Shown one piece after another: positions 34,997 to 44,896 of a stretch of 64,000 bases of DNA. The notes under the pieces were generated by a model. It ran no database searches. It was not told the origin of the DNA and saw only the letters and a program-made list of their open reading frames with translations. How positions within the stretch are numbered: position 1 is the stretch's first letter; each line of letters begins with the position of its first letter. The DNA comes from Paracoccaceae bacterium. GTDB taxonomy: Bacteria; Pseudomonadota; Alphaproteobacteria; Rhodobacterales; Rhodobacteraceae. The stretch covers positions 1 through 64,000 of the forward strand of contig NVUX02000012.1 of NCBI GenBank assembly GCA_002402045.2. The letters are read 5' to 3'. The translations under genes were made by a program, and so were the position numbers.

Positions 34997-37900
34997 ATGC
35001 CAAAAAGAACCGACATCTCATCTATTATGATCATTGGCGCAGGCCCTATTATTATTGGGCAAGCCTGTGAATTTGATTATTCCGGCACGCAGGCCTGCAA
35101 GGCGCTGAAGGAAGAGGGTTACCGCGTTATTCTGGTGAACTCCAATCCGGCGACGATTATGACCGACCCTGATATGGCCGACGCGACCTATATCGAGCCG
35201 ATCACACCTGAGACCGTGGCCAAGATTATTGAAAAAGAGCGCCCCGATGCACTGTTGCCCACCATGGGCGGGCAAACCGGCCTGAACACGGCGCTGGCGC
35301 TGGATGATATGGGCGTGCTTGAGAAATTTAACGTGCAGCTTATTGGGGCCGACCGAAAAGCCATTGAAATGGCCGAAGACCGTAAGCTTTTTCGGGAAGC
35401 CATGGACCGGATCGGGATTGAAAACCCACGCGCGACCATTGCTGAAACTATGGCAGAGTGCATGGCGGCGCTGCCGGATATCGGCCTGCCAGCCATTATT
35501 CGGCCTGCCTTTACTATGGGCGGCACCGGCGGTGGCATCGCTTATAATAAAGAGGACTATGAGCGCATTTGCGCAACAGGGCTTGATGCGTCTCCGGTGA
35601 GCCAAATCCTGATCGACGAAAGCCTGCTGGGCTGGAAAGAGTTTGAGATGGAGGTGGTGCGGGACAAGGCCGATAACGCCATCATTATTTGTGCGATCGA
35701 GAATATTGACCCGATGGGTGTGCATACGGGTGATAGTATCACCGTGGCGCCTGCGCTTACGCTGAGCGATAAAGAATACCAGATGATGCGCACAGCCAGC
35801 ATTGCGGTGCTGCGCGAAATTGGTGTGGAAACTGGCGGCTCTAACGTGCAATGGGCGGTGAACCCTGCTGATGGCCGCATGGTGGTTATTGAAATGAACC
35901 CGCGCGTTTCGCGCAGCTCGGCGCTGGCCTCCAAGGCCACCGGCTTCCCGATTGCCAAAATCGCCGCCAAGCTTGCGGTGGGCTATACGCTGGACGAGCT
36001 GGACAATGACATCACCAAGGTGACGCCCGCCAGCTTTGAGCCAACAATTGACTATGTTGTCACCAAAATTCCGCGCTTTACCTTTGAGAAATTCCCAGGG
36101 GCGGAAGCCACGCTAAACACGTCGATGAAATCTGTTGGGGAGGCGATGGCCATTGGCCGGACCATCCATGAAAGCCTGCAAAAAGCACTGAGCAGCATGG
36201 AAACAGGGCTGTGTGGCTTTGACGAGGTCGATATTGCCGAGATGCCTACTGGCGACGACGTGATCTTTGAGCAAGACTTCAAAACCGGCCTAGACCGGAT
36301 TATTGTTGGCGCCAATGCGGATGCGCAAATGGCGATTGATAAAGCGCTAACCAAGGCGCTGGCGGGGCAAACCCCCGACCGGATGCGGATTATTGCCCAC
36401 GCCATGCGCTATGGTTTTTCGGATGAAGAACTGTTTGATATCACCAAGTTTGACCCGTGGTTCCTTGCGCGCATTCGCGAGATTATTCAGCAAGAAGTGA
36501 AGCTTTCGCTTAACGGCCTGCCCAAAACCGAGCCGCAAATGCGGACCCTGAAGATGATGGGATTTTCGGATGCGCGGCTCGCCATGCTGACGGGTAAAAC
36601 CGAGACCGAAGTGCGGACGCTTCGCCTCGGCTTTGGCGTGGTTGCCAGCTTCAAGCGGATAGACACTTGCGCGGCGGAATTCGAGGCGCAAACGCCCTAT
36701 ATGTATTCCACCTACGAGTATTCCGTTATGGGCGAAGTTGAGTGCGAAAGCCGCCCGACCGACCGCAAAAAGGTGGTTATTCTGGGCGGCGGGCCAAACC
36801 GTATTGGCCAAGGCATCGAGTTTGATTACTGCTGCTGCCATGCTTGTTTTGCGCTTACCGAAGCGGGCTATGAAACCATTATGATCAACTGCAACCCTGA
36901 AACGGTGAGCACCGATTATGACACGTCTGACCGGCTTTATTTTGAGCCGCTTACGTTTGAATCCGTCATGGAAATTCTGCGGGTTGAGCAGGAAAACGGC
37001 ACGCTACATGGCGTGATTGTGCAGTTCGGCGGGCAAACCCCGCTGAAGCTGGCGAATGATCTTGAGGCCGCTGGCATTCCTATTCTTGGTACCACGCCGG
37101 ATGCGATTGACTTGGCGGAGGACCGTGAGCGTTTTCAGCAGTTGCTCAATGATCTTGGGCTTAAGCAGCCGCATAATGGCATTGCGTCTAGCCCTGAGCA
37201 GGCCTTTGAAATTGCACAAGATGTTGGTTATCCACTGGTGATTCGGCCCTCATATGTGCTGGGTGGCCGTGGCATGGAAATCGTGCGGGATGATGCGCAT
37301 TTGAAGCGCTATATCAACGAAGCCGTTAAGCTTTCTGGCGATAACCCGGTGCTGCTTGATAGCTACCTGACGGGCGCCATTGAGGTCGACGTGGATGCGC
37401 TTTGTGATGGCGAGATCGTGCATGTGGCAGGCATTATGGAGCATATCGAGGAGGCCGGCGTGCACTCGGGCGATAGCGCTTGCTCGCTGCCGCCGTATTC
37501 GCTTTCCCGCGAGCTGATCGACGAGATGAAGCGGCAAACCGAAGCCATGGCCCTTGGCCTTGGCGTGGTTGGCCTGATGAACGTGCAGTTCGCCATTAAA
37601 GACGACGTGATTTATGTGCTGGAGGTAAACCCCCGCGCCAGCCGCACCGTGCCCTTTGTGGCCAAGGCGGTGAACTCGCCCATTGCTGCGATTGCGGCGC
37701 AGGTTATGGCGGGGGCCAAGCTTTCCGAGTTTGAACTCAAGTCACCTGACACCAAAATGTTTGCCGTAAAAGAGGTGGTGCTGCCTTTTGCCCGCTTCCC
37801 CGGCGTTGATACGCTGCTTGGGCCAGAAATGCGCTCAACGGGAGAGGTTATGGGGCTTGATACCACCTTCTCCAAAGCTTTCTTGAAGGCGCAAATGGGG

Positions 37901-38314
37901 GCGGGCACTGATCTGCCGCTTAAAGGCACTGTGTTTGTTTCGGTCAAAGACGCCGATAAAGGCCCACTGGTTTTGGAAGCTGTGAAAATCCTCACCAAGC
38001 AGGGTTTTGCTGTTCGCGCCACCCGTGGCACGGCGGCGTTCCTGAGGGAAAACGGGCTGCAAGCTGAGATGGTGAGCAAGGTTTATGAAGGCCGGCCTGA
38101 CATCACGGATTTAATGAAAGACGGCGACATTGACCTTGTGTTTAACACCACTGAGGGTGGGCAATCTATTGAGGATAGCCGCGAAATTCGGCGCATCGCG
38201 CTTTATGATCGCATCCCTTATTACACCACCGCAGCGGGCGCGCGTGCGGCTGCACGGGCCATTGAAGAACTGGCCAAGGGCGAGATCGAAGTGTTTGCCT
38301 TGCAAGATTTGTAG
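34997..38314 (+). CDS. carB: Carbamoyl-phosphate synthase large subunit
   Basis: CarB makes carbamoyl phosphate from bicarbonate, ammonia (from CarA) and two ATP for pyrimidine and arginine synthesis. The 1105-residue protein has the expected two homologous ATP-grasp halves: [20 protein letters not shown] at the start and [20 protein letters not shown] near residue 595. It ends with an MGS-like allosteric domain (about 960-1105). I chose ATG 34997 (MPKRTD), which gives the normal family start, over an upstream in-frame ATG. carA is not in the window. Confidence 0.97.
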   Translation: MPKRTDISSIMIIGAGPIIIGQACEFDYSGTQACKALKEEGYRVILVNSNPATIMTDPDMADATYIEPITPETVAKIIEKERPDALLPTMGGQTGLNTALALDDMGVLEKFNVQLIGADRKAIEMAEDRKLFREAMDRIGIENPRATIAETMAECMAALPDIGLPAIIRPAFTMGGTGGGIAYNKEDYERICATGLDASPVSQILIDESLLGWKEFEMEVVRDKADNAIIICAIENIDPMGVHTGDSITVAPALTLSDKEYQMMRTASIAVLREIGVETGGSNVQWAVNPADGRMVVIEMNPRVSRSSALASKATGFPIAKIAAKLAVGYTLDELDNDITKVTPASFEPTIDYVVTKIPRFTFEKFPGAEATLNTSMKSVGEAMAIGRTIHESLQKALSSMETGLCGFDEVDIAEMPTGDDVIFEQDFKTGLDRIIVGANADAQMAIDKALTKALAGQTPDRMRIIAHAMRYGFSDEELFDITKFDPWFLARIREIIQQEVKLSLNGLPKTEPQMRTLKMMGFSDARLAMLTGKTETEVRTLRLGFGVVASFKRIDTCAAEFEAQTPYMYSTYEYSVMGEVECESRPTDRKKVVILGGGPNRIGQGIEFDYCCCHACFALTEAGYETIMINCNPETVSTDYDTSDRLYFEPLTFESVMEILRVEQENGTLHGVIVQFGGQTPLKLANDLEAAGIPILGTTPDAIDLAEDRERFQQLLNDLGLKQPHNGIASSPEQAFEIAQDVGYPLVIRPSYVLGGRGMEIVRDDAHLKRYINEAVKLSGDNPVLLDSYLTGAIEVDVDALCDGEIVHVAGIMEHIEEAGVHSGDSACSLPPYSLSRELIDEMKRQTEAMALGLGVVGLMNVQFAIKDDVIYVLEVNPRASRTVPFVAKAVNSPIAAIAAQVMAGAKLSEFELKSPDTKMFAVKEVVLPFARFPGVDTLLGPEMRSTGEVMGLDTTFSKAFLKAQMGAGTDLPLKGTVFVSVKDADKGPLVLEAVKILTKQGFAVRATRGTAAFLRENGLQAEMVSKVYEGRPDITDLMKDGDIDLVFNTTEGGQSIEDSREIRRIALYDRIPYYTTAAGARAAARAIEELAKGEIEVFALQDL

Positions 38315-38340
38315 GGTGGGGTTTACCCCCACCATACGAC

Positions 38341-38802
38341 TTATGACAGGCGGCTAAGATCAGCCGATAGGGCGCGGGCGTCGGCAATGGCCGCCCGCAA
38401 CGAGGCCAGCCGTGCGGTGCTATTGGCACCGCCGGGCGCTGCCGCTGATACCATCTGCACCTTGGCTTTCAGGCTGCTATTCACAGTCACGCCGCGCGCG
38501 TCCAAAGTGGCAACCTGATCTCTGATCACCGTTTGCAACGCTGCAAACTGGGCGCGCAAATTGCGAATTTGTGCAGAGATGCTGGCGGAAGTTGCTTGCA
38601 AACGCAGCTGCTCTGCGGCCAAAGAATTTGCTGTGGCCTGATCGGCTGCCAGCTGCGCCTCTAGCGTATCAATCCGGCTTTGGTAGCCGCCACCGGCCAC
38701 GCCCACAACGCCTGAAAGGAAGCCGCCATCGGCTGGGTCTTCCGAAATTTCGCAGGCGGATAGTGCAAAAACCGATGCTCCAATGAGTAAAAATGCCTTC
38801 AT
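38341..38802 (-). CDS. Coiled-coil lipoprotein
   Basis: The 153-residue product has a lipoprotein signal ending in the lipobox LSAC (lipidated Cys17). A long coiled coil (about 42-90: SRIDTLEAQLAADQATANSLA) and a helical C-terminus follow. It is the last gene of the caspase operon, nine bases after the previous lipoprotein gene. No enzymatic domain is visible; it may be a structural partner at the membrane. Confidence 0.7.
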   Translation of the reverse strand: MKAFLLIGASVFALSACEISEDPADGGFLSGVVGVAGGGYQSRIDTLEAQLAADQATANSLAAEQLRLQATSASISAQIRNLRAQFAALQTVIRDQVATLDARGVTVNSSLKAKVQMVSAAAPGGANSTARLASLRAAIADARALSADLSRLS

Positions 38803-38811
38803 AACAAACTC

Positions 38812-39507
38812 CTAAATATTTTTGGATAAATCATCTGCCACAGCCCGCATTTGCGCAATCCGGTTTTGCAATTCGCTTAGCTCGCTGTCAATATTGCCAT
38901 TTCCCGGCTCTGCGGCTATGGCGGCGCGGGCTTGCGTGAATTCTGCGGCCCGGTTTTCTGCGCCGTCAATCGCGCCTTCCATATCGCCTAAATTCGCCTT
39001 GGCTACGCTTATGCGGGCTGCCAAAGAGGCTGAATCCGTTTGCCCTGCGGCGAGCGCCGCGCGCAGCTCGTTTACTTCGGAAATTTCACGGCGTTGCACT
39101 GTGCGCATAACCCGAAGCGTAGCGGCTACATCGGAATTTGTAGCACCAATATCTTTGCGTGCTTGCTTTAGCTGGGATTCTCTATCCGAAAAGTTGCGCT
39201 GCAAACTGGCAACGTAGGTGCCTGCCAGCCCGCCAACGGCGGCCCCAACAAGCACATTTCGCCAGAAGTCTTTACCATCATTTGCAAGGCTTAAAGCCGC
39301 GCCCGCTACAGCTCCGGTTGCCGCGCCCTGAATAATGGTTTTTTGCAGGGCTTGCGAGCGCCGTTGCAATTCAGCTTCCGCTGAAGTGGTTGCTTCACGG
39401 GTTACGGTTACTGTTGGCACACCGGGTGTGATCCCGCACCCGCTGACGGTCAATGCACCGACCAATCCGGCTGATACTAGTTTTGAGGCAAAAAATCTAT
39501 GAGCCAT
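38812..39507 (-). CDS. Glycine-zipper coiled-coil lipoprotein
   Basis: The 231-residue product has a lipobox TVSGC (Cys24). A glycine-zipper hydrophobic hairpin follows (about 59-100: GAATGAVAGAALSLA and NVLVGAAVGGLAGTYVAS) that could insert in a membrane, then a long coiled coil (105-230). Its start overlaps the caspase gene end by 31 bases and has AAAGGA upstream, so it is coupled to it. A glycine zipper next to a caspase invites the idea of a membrane-acting effector or scaffold, which is inference. Confidence 0.7.
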   Translation of the reverse strand: MAHRFFASKLVSAGLVGALTVSGCGITPGVPTVTVTREATTSAEAELQRRSQALQKTIIQGAATGAVAGAALSLANDGKDFWRNVLVGAAVGGLAGTYVASLQRNFSDRESQLKQARKDIGATNSDVAATLRVMRTVQRREISEVNELRAALAAGQTDSASLAARISVAKANLGDMEGAIDGAENRAAEFTQARAAIAAEPGNGNIDSELSELQNRIAQMRAVADDLSKNI

Positions 39508-41051
39508 GCGTATGTTCCTTTTGTTTCCGGAGTATAACTCTGAACGTGTTTAACAAATAGTGCAGCATCTACTGCCAAGCGCCGCTCTAAACGGCTAAGA
39601 CCGGACTGTGGTAAAATGGCATCGGTTTGGCCTTTGGCAAATGCTTCGGGAAAGGAGCCTTGTGCCTGATCTATCAGAGATTGATAATAAAGTCGACTTT
39701 CATCCAGACGTTCCAGAACCTGCGCTAGCGCATCTTCAATGGCGGCCACATCGGCGCGAGACTCTTCGAGGATCGGTAAAGCAGCAGGATTGGTCTTGGC
39801 AATTTCCTCAATTTCGGCGATCGCCCTTTTGGCGATATTCAGCGTGCGGTCGATGCTGGAAAGCGCCACGATATCTATCCGCAATTGCTGCGCTGTGGTC
39901 GCCCCCAGAAAGATCGTCATCCGCGCGGCATCTTGGTAGAGCCGGTCGACGCTGGCCTCATCCGGGTTGGGCAATTGCATGCGGTAAATATCAAACGCAC
40001 TGGAAAGCCGCTCCAGCGTTGCATCTGAAATATCTCGGGTGGCTTGCAAAAAGCCCAGCACTGCCAGTGCGTTTTCAATGCGCTCGGGGGGCTCGCCCGC
40101 TAATAGCTCGGCGCTGGTTTGCCCCGAGGGTGCGCCTGCGGCCCGCGCCCGCTCAATCATCTTTATCCGTTCGATGGCAAAAGCTGAAAACACCCCCTCT
40201 GGGTATTCTTCAATATAGCCCTCAAAAACGGCCACATCGGTTTGGGCTGAAATTTCGCGCCATACCGCTAGTTCGCGTGAATAGGCATTGCCCACACCCA
40301 CCACGCCCGCGCGCTGCTGGCCAGCAAAATAGTGCTCGCCCAGCACGGCTTCCTCTACCCACGGAATTTGCGCGCCCCGCGTTTCCAGAATCACTTGCTG
40401 GCGCACACGGCCAAACATGATCCGTGCTTCCACGCCTTTGGTGCCGATATTATCAATGAGCGCTTTGGTGAAAACACTGTTATCACCTGCGCCGTCAAAG
40501 GCCACATTTCCGGGGTCGGTGGCATAGGCTATCAGCAGCCCCACGCCGCCAGTTGAGCGCGCCAATCCCGGCGGCGCTTGCCCTGTTGCTACAAACGGAT
40601 TGTTGCGGCAGGCGTCCAGTATCACGATGCCTACATCGGGGCTGGCGGCCTCAAATGCGGCGCGTACATCGCCCATGGTAATGGCGTTGGTTTGTAAGCC
40701 GTTGGCATTGAATTCGGTAAAATCGGTAGAGATTAAATAGTTTTCACCGCTCACCTGCACGCCGTGGCCCGCAAAGAAAAACACAGCCATTTCGGCATTT
40801 TTGGCGGCTATGGTAAAGTTAGCCAAGGCGGCCTCCATCGCCGCATGGTCGGTATCTGTCGCTTTAATCACGGTAAAGCCAAGCTCTTCCAGCTTGCTTC
40901 CCAGCGCGTTGGCATCATTGGCGGGGTTGGGCAAATGCAGCTCTTCGAGCTGATAATTGGAATTCCCGATCAGCAACGCAACGCGCTCTTGCGCTATCGC
41001 TGCAAAAGAGGAACTGGCCATAATAGCCACAATAAGTAATCGTCTAATCAT
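39477..41051 (-). CDS. Secreted caspase-family (C14, metacaspase-like) protease
   Basis: The 524-residue protein has a signal peptide (cleavage near AIA-Q) and then a caspase p20-like domain at residues 22-215: RVALLIGNSNYQ, catalytic H96 in FFFAGHGVQV, and C148 in VILDACRNNPF. The dyad is intact. Residues 230-524 are helical with no known fold and may bind partners. ATG 41051 gives the signal peptide directly at the N-terminus. It lies 69 bases after the pseudo-caspase and ahead of two lipoproteins, so it probably works in the periplasm or at the envelope. Confidence 0.85.
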   Translation of the reverse strand: MIRRLLIVAIMASSSFAAIAQERVALLIGNSNYQLEELHLPNPANDANALGSKLEELGFTVIKATDTDHAAMEAALANFTIAAKNAEMAVFFFAGHGVQVSGENYLISTDFTEFNANGLQTNAITMGDVRAAFEAASPDVGIVILDACRNNPFVATGQAPPGLARSTGGVGLLIAYATDPGNVAFDGAGDNSVFTKALIDNIGTKGVEARIMFGRVRQQVILETRGAQIPWVEEAVLGEHYFAGQQRAGVVGVGNAYSRELAVWREISAQTDVAVFEGYIEEYPEGVFSAFAIERIKMIERARAAGAPSGQTSAELLAGEPPERIENALAVLGFLQATRDISDATLERLSSAFDIYRMQLPNPDEASVDRLYQDAARMTIFLGATTAQQLRIDIVALSSIDRTLNIAKRAIAEIEEIAKTNPAALPILEESRADVAAIEDALAQVLERLDESRLYYQSLIDQAQGSFPEAFAKGQTDAILPQSGLSRLERRLAVDAALFVKHVQSYTPETKGTYAWLIDFLPQN

Positions 41052-41120
41052 AGCGCCCCTAAAACCGGTTTCACCAAACACTTTGCCAAAGGTTTGGTGC
41101 AATGTGGTGAGCTACACAAG

Positions 41121-42308
41121 CTATTCGCTTAAGGTCTCTAGTTGAATAGGCGTCAAAACGCCGGTTACCGTGGCCCCCAAGGATTCTTGATATGAAGAGA
41201 TAGCACGCGCGGTTTGTGGGCCGAATATACCATCAATAAGGCCACGATAATAGCGCATGTTTCGCAGTTTCTGCTGAACCGTGCGCTTTTGCCCGCGGGA
41301 GAGCGCCCCCTGCATGGCCCGCAAAACTTCAATAGACAGCTCAGAATCCGTGGACGCGTCTGTGTTTGTCGCCATGGTGTCTGCGGTGCTGTCTTCAGAA
41401 TTTGTGTCAGCCATTTCAGGATCGGCCGTCTCGACCTGTGGTTCAACGTCAAGAGCCTCAATGGCGGCGGCAACATCGGCGGCGGAATCCGCTGCGGGCG
41501 TGGCTTCGCCGACCTGCGGTAAGCCCGTATCCTCGGGTGAGCCGCTCGTGGCGGCGCCCGCAGCTGTTTCTACCATTGTTTCAATGGTGTCGGCGGCGAC
41601 TTCGGTGGTGGTAACCATCTCAGGCACAGGTAAAACCCGCAGCATAGTTGGGCGTGTTGGCAGCTGCGATATGCTTACGCCCTCAAGCTCGGAAAGCCCG
41701 CGCAAGGCTTCGCTTAAGTTAATGTCACTGGGAGAGCTTACCATGGCTTCTAGCCCGGCGGCTAAGCCAACCGCGGCTGAAGCGCTGGCAAACAGAATAG
41801 GGCTGGTGCCGGTGCGTGGGCCGGGCGCGTCTGAAACGAGGGTTACGCCGTCAATTAATACCACATCGCCTGCGTTGGAGTGAACAAGCACCGCGCCGCC
41901 ATTTCCTGCCAATGCTGTGGCACGGGCCAAGGCTGAAAGCGGAATGGCCTTTGTAAGTAGATCAGAGCGCCGCCGCAGGGTTATCCCGCCCGGTGCCACA
42001 AACTCGCGGTTCCCTATTTTTAGAACCGTGCCATCATAATAGACCAGCGCCACATCCACATCTATCGCTGCGCCTGCAAAGCGTTTCAGGATTGAGCGCA
42101 TTTGGGACGCATTGGGCGCGTTGACCGTGAGCACCTGTGCATCAAGTGATTCGAGCGTTCGGGTGACGCTGGCGGAAACTGGCGTTTCTTCGCCAGAGGT
42201 AATGATAAGCGCCACAATCGAGACTTCATTGAGGGGCCGCATCTCTTGCGCATGAGCTGAAAAAGCAGCGCTAAGTGTCAGCGATATTACAGTAAAGAAT
42301 TTGATCAT
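41121..42308 (-). CDS. Secreted caspase-like protein lacking the catalytic dyad, with peptidoglycan-binding domain
   Basis: The 395-residue product has a signal peptide (AHA-Q). A region (28-150) parallels the neighbouring caspase: IVALIITSG, TLESLDAQVLTV, VDVALVYYDGTVLKIGN, then GGAVLVHSNAG. Where the caspase has FAGHG and ILDAC, this has YYDGT and LVHSN, so the His and Cys are missing. An acidic Ala/Glu/Thr-rich linker (about 225-330) leads to a PG_binding_1-like domain (340-395: LIDGIFGPQTARAISSYQ). It heads the minus-strand operon and may be an inactive wall-tethered partner of the protease. Confidence 0.7.
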   Translation of the reverse strand: MIKFFTVISLTLSAAFSAHAQEMRPLNEVSIVALIITSGEETPVSASVTRTLESLDAQVLTVNAPNASQMRSILKRFAGAAIDVDVALVYYDGTVLKIGNREFVAPGGITLRRRSDLLTKAIPLSALARATALAGNGGAVLVHSNAGDVVLIDGVTLVSDAPGPRTGTSPILFASASAAVGLAAGLEAMVSSPSDINLSEALRGLSELEGVSISQLPTRPTMLRVLPVPEMVTTTEVAADTIETMVETAAGAATSGSPEDTGLPQVGEATPAADSAADVAAAIEALDVEPQVETADPEMADTNSEDSTADTMATNTDASTDSELSIEVLRAMQGALSRGQKRTVQQKLRNMRYYRGLIDGIFGPQTARAISSYQESLGATVTGVLTPIQLETLSE

Positions 42309-42430
42309 CTATAAAACCTGTGTCAATTAGGGCCAAATAAGCTCTATATCATGTCAAACAAATCTGGCGTAAGTTACACGACAGTAATACATTTATTTAT
42401 GAATGTGCCTAGGGGAAAAAGGAATCAGTT
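42309..42430. promoter_or_regulatory. Divergent promoter region of the caspase/kinase island
   Basis: This AT-rich 122-base gap lies between the pseudo-caspase (minus) and the haem-type sensor (plus). Both halves of the island should be transcribed from here. No palindromic operator stands out. The plus-strand gene has an AAAAAGGAA ribosome-binding site. Confidence 0.4.
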
Positions 42431-43303
42431 ATGAAATTACGCGCCAAGTTTAACCTTGTTTTGGTGTCCGCCTGCCTGATCGGCATGGGGGCGGCCTCGT
42501 TCCTGACCTATCAAGTAGCGCAAAAAAACGTATTGCAAGAAATCGAAAACGAGATCGATATTGTGCGCTCAAATGCGCTGGCAGTGCGTAATTATACCGC
42601 CACGGGCATTACGCCATTGCTGGCCGATGATAACGCCATTTTGTTTATTCCCAACTCGGTGCCGTCTTTCTCGGCGCAAACGGTTTTTGCCAAGTTTCAG
42701 GAAAGCTTCCCCGAGTATTCCTATAAAGAAGCCGCACTTAACCCTACCAACCCTGACGACCTCGCCAATGATTGGGAGGCCGACATGATCGACCAGCTTC
42801 GTGCGGATCAAAGCCTTGACCGTGTGGTGAGTATTCGCGAGACAGATGTTGGCCGCTCATATGTGGTGGCCTTCCCGTTTACCATTACAAAAGAGGGCTG
42901 CCTTGCGTGCCACTCTGACCCGGATATAGCCCCCGCTGCGATGCTGGACCTTTACGGGCCGGACAATGGCTTTGGCTGGCAAATGGGAGAAACCATCGGT
43001 GCGCAAATTGTGTCTGTACCCATGGCGCTGGCCGATAAGCGCGCGCTTGAGCTTGTTTTGGTGATTTTGGCCTCGATTGGCGCGGCTTTCGCTGTGGTGA
43101 TTGTGTTGGTGAATATCATGCTGTCCCGCATCGTGCTTAAGCCGGTTTCGGTGATGTCTGACATTTCAGAGCAGGTTTCTATGGGAGATTTTTCTGCTCC
43201 GGAATACGTGAAAAAAGGCAGTGATGAAATATCGTCGCTCTCCGCCTCTTTTAACCGCATGCGCCGCTCTCTGGCCAGCGCCATGAAGCTTTTGGACGAC
43301 TAA
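42431..43303 (+). CDS. Membrane sensor with periplasmic DUF3365/haem-type domain and HAMP
   Basis: The 290-residue protein has TM1 (about 8-29) and a periplasmic domain (30-200) containing CLACHSDP with C157, C160 and H161, a c-type haem motif as in DUF3365/Tll0287-like sensors. TM2 (206-231) and a HAMP linker (232-288: LKPVSVMSDISEQVSMGDF) follow. There is no output domain after the HAMP. Its TAA is followed at once by the ATG of the kinase gene, so the soluble kinase is the likely output. The haem could sense redox state or a gas. Confidence 0.8.
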   Translation: MKLRAKFNLVLVSACLIGMGAASFLTYQVAQKNVLQEIENEIDIVRSNALAVRNYTATGITPLLADDNAILFIPNSVPSFSAQTVFAKFQESFPEYSYKEAALNPTNPDDLANDWEADMIDQLRADQSLDRVVSIRETDVGRSYVVAFPFTITKEGCLACHSDPDIAPAAMLDLYGPDNGFGWQMGETIGAQIVSVPMALADKRALELVLVILASIGAAFAVVIVLVNIMLSRIVLKPVSVMSDISEQVSMGDFSAPEYVKKGSDEISSLSASFNRMRRSLASAMKLLDD

Positions 43304-44635
43304 ATGAACATTGTACCGCCAAAATCTGTTGGCAAATACCTTATCGATTCCGTGCTTGGACAGGGGGCGATGGGGGTTGTTTATAAAGGCCATGACCCGG
43401 ATATTGACCGGGTTGTGGCGATAAAAACCCTGCATACCCACCTGATGAACGCCGATGAGCGCGCCTCGTGGCTAGAGCGTTTTGCCCGAGAAGCCAAGGC
43501 GGCTGGGCGGGTGCTGCACGGCAATCTAGTAACGATATTTGATTATCTGGAGCAGGATGATCAGCCCTATCTGGTGATGGAATATATCGATTCTGAAACG
43601 GTAGAAGATCGCATAAAGCGCCGCCCGTTGCCAAACCTGCAAGAGGTCGGTTCGATTCTCACCCAAATGCTGGCCGGGCTGGATGCTATCCACACCGCAG
43701 GGATTGTGCATCGAGATATTAAGCCAGCCAATGTGCTACTATTGCCCAATGGCAGCGTGAAGCTGGCTGATTTCGGGGTGGCCAAAATTGAGGCTTTGGG
43801 CGCAACTCAAGGCGGGATGATAGGCACACCAGATTATATGTCGCCCGAGCAATTTATGGGCCGGCAAGCGGGCCATCGCGCCGATATTTTTGGCGCGGGG
43901 GTGATATTGTTTGAGCTGCTCACCGCACGTAAACCCTTTGAATCCGCTTCGCTTGGAGAGCTTACCCAAAAGGTAATTTCAGGCCAGTCGCTTGATTTGC
44001 GCACACTGGCGCCCGACCTGCCCGAAGGCCTTTACCAACTTTCAGCCCAAACCCTTGTGGCGGATCCGGCCAACCGCACACCAGATGCGCGCGCCTTTGC
44101 CAACGCTATGCATGAAGCTCTGCGTAACGTAGGCCGTGCTGTGCTGGACGACACCGACCGCACGGTTGTTATGGCTCCCGCGGCCCCCGCCCCTGCGGCG
44201 GCTCTTAGCCAAACCATGGCTGATCAAATGCCCAAATCAGCCTTGGCGCGCATTGAAACCTTGCTCACCACCCAAATTGGCCCCATTGCAAAGATATTGG
44301 TAAGGCGCGTTTCAGCCTCTACGACAGATACGGGGCAGCTCATTAACCAGCTCGCTGCCGAAATCGGCCTTGAGCACCGCGAAGCCTTTAAGGCGGCGGT
44401 GAAGGCGCATCTTGGCCAAACCGGAGCCAACGTTTCTGGCGTTGGTCCAATGCTATCTGAAGAGTTGTTAGAGGCGTTAACGCGTGAATTGGTGCCCCAT
44501 ATTGGCCCGATTGCCAAAATATTGATCAAGAAAACCGCCAAAACCTGTCGAACCCGCGAAGAGCTATGCGATGCATTGTCAAAGCATATAGATGACGCGG
44601 CAAGTCGAGATGCATTTATTCAAACCATGGCTTAG
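43304..44635 (+). CDS. Ser/Thr protein kinase (PknB-type, soluble) with duplicated C-terminal module
   Basis: The 443-residue protein has a complete Hanks-type kinase domain (11-275): glycine loop LGQGAMGVVYKG, K41 in VAIKT, HRDIKPAN with D138, DFG at 156-158, and the activation-segment end GTPDYMSPEQ. A Thr-Val and Ala-Pro linker (285-305) follows, then two copies of a 55-residue module (313-370 and 387-443), each with IGPIAKIL and a conserved R-x-x-F near the end. There is no transmembrane helix. It is coupled to the sensor gene. Confidence 0.92.
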   Translation: MNIVPPKSVGKYLIDSVLGQGAMGVVYKGHDPDIDRVVAIKTLHTHLMNADERASWLERFAREAKAAGRVLHGNLVTIFDYLEQDDQPYLVMEYIDSETVEDRIKRRPLPNLQEVGSILTQMLAGLDAIHTAGIVHRDIKPANVLLLPNGSVKLADFGVAKIEALGATQGGMIGTPDYMSPEQFMGRQAGHRADIFGAGVILFELLTARKPFESASLGELTQKVISGQSLDLRTLAPDLPEGLYQLSAQTLVADPANRTPDARAFANAMHEALRNVGRAVLDDTDRTVVMAPAAPAPAAALSQTMADQMPKSALARIETLLTTQIGPIAKILVRRVSASTTDTGQLINQLAAEIGLEHREAFKAAVKAHLGQTGANVSGVGPMLSEELLEALTRELVPHIGPIAKILIKKTAKTCRTREELCDALSKHIDDAASRDAFIQTMA

Positions 44636-44896
44636 CCCTAAGTGGTAAGCGTTACTTCCCGCTGCGGGTGGCTTTTTGTGATGGCAAAAATGCACGTGTG
44701 ACGCCGTGGCGGCGCGTTCAGGACTGCACTATTTGGTGAGATATCACCCGCGCCGCGCTGAAACGTTCGCGCAGTTTGCAGCGCAGCGCGGGTGCAGACG
44801 TGCCAAGCAGAACGATCTCTGACGCGCTGCGATAGCCGAGCGAAGCGAGGCCTCAAAGCGCTGGACGCTCTGCTCAAACCGATGTAATTTGCCCGC

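Noticed and set aside
35018-35851. 277-codon minus-strand ORF opposite carB
   Set aside because: carB is unambiguous across this stretch; the antisense frame has no family signature.
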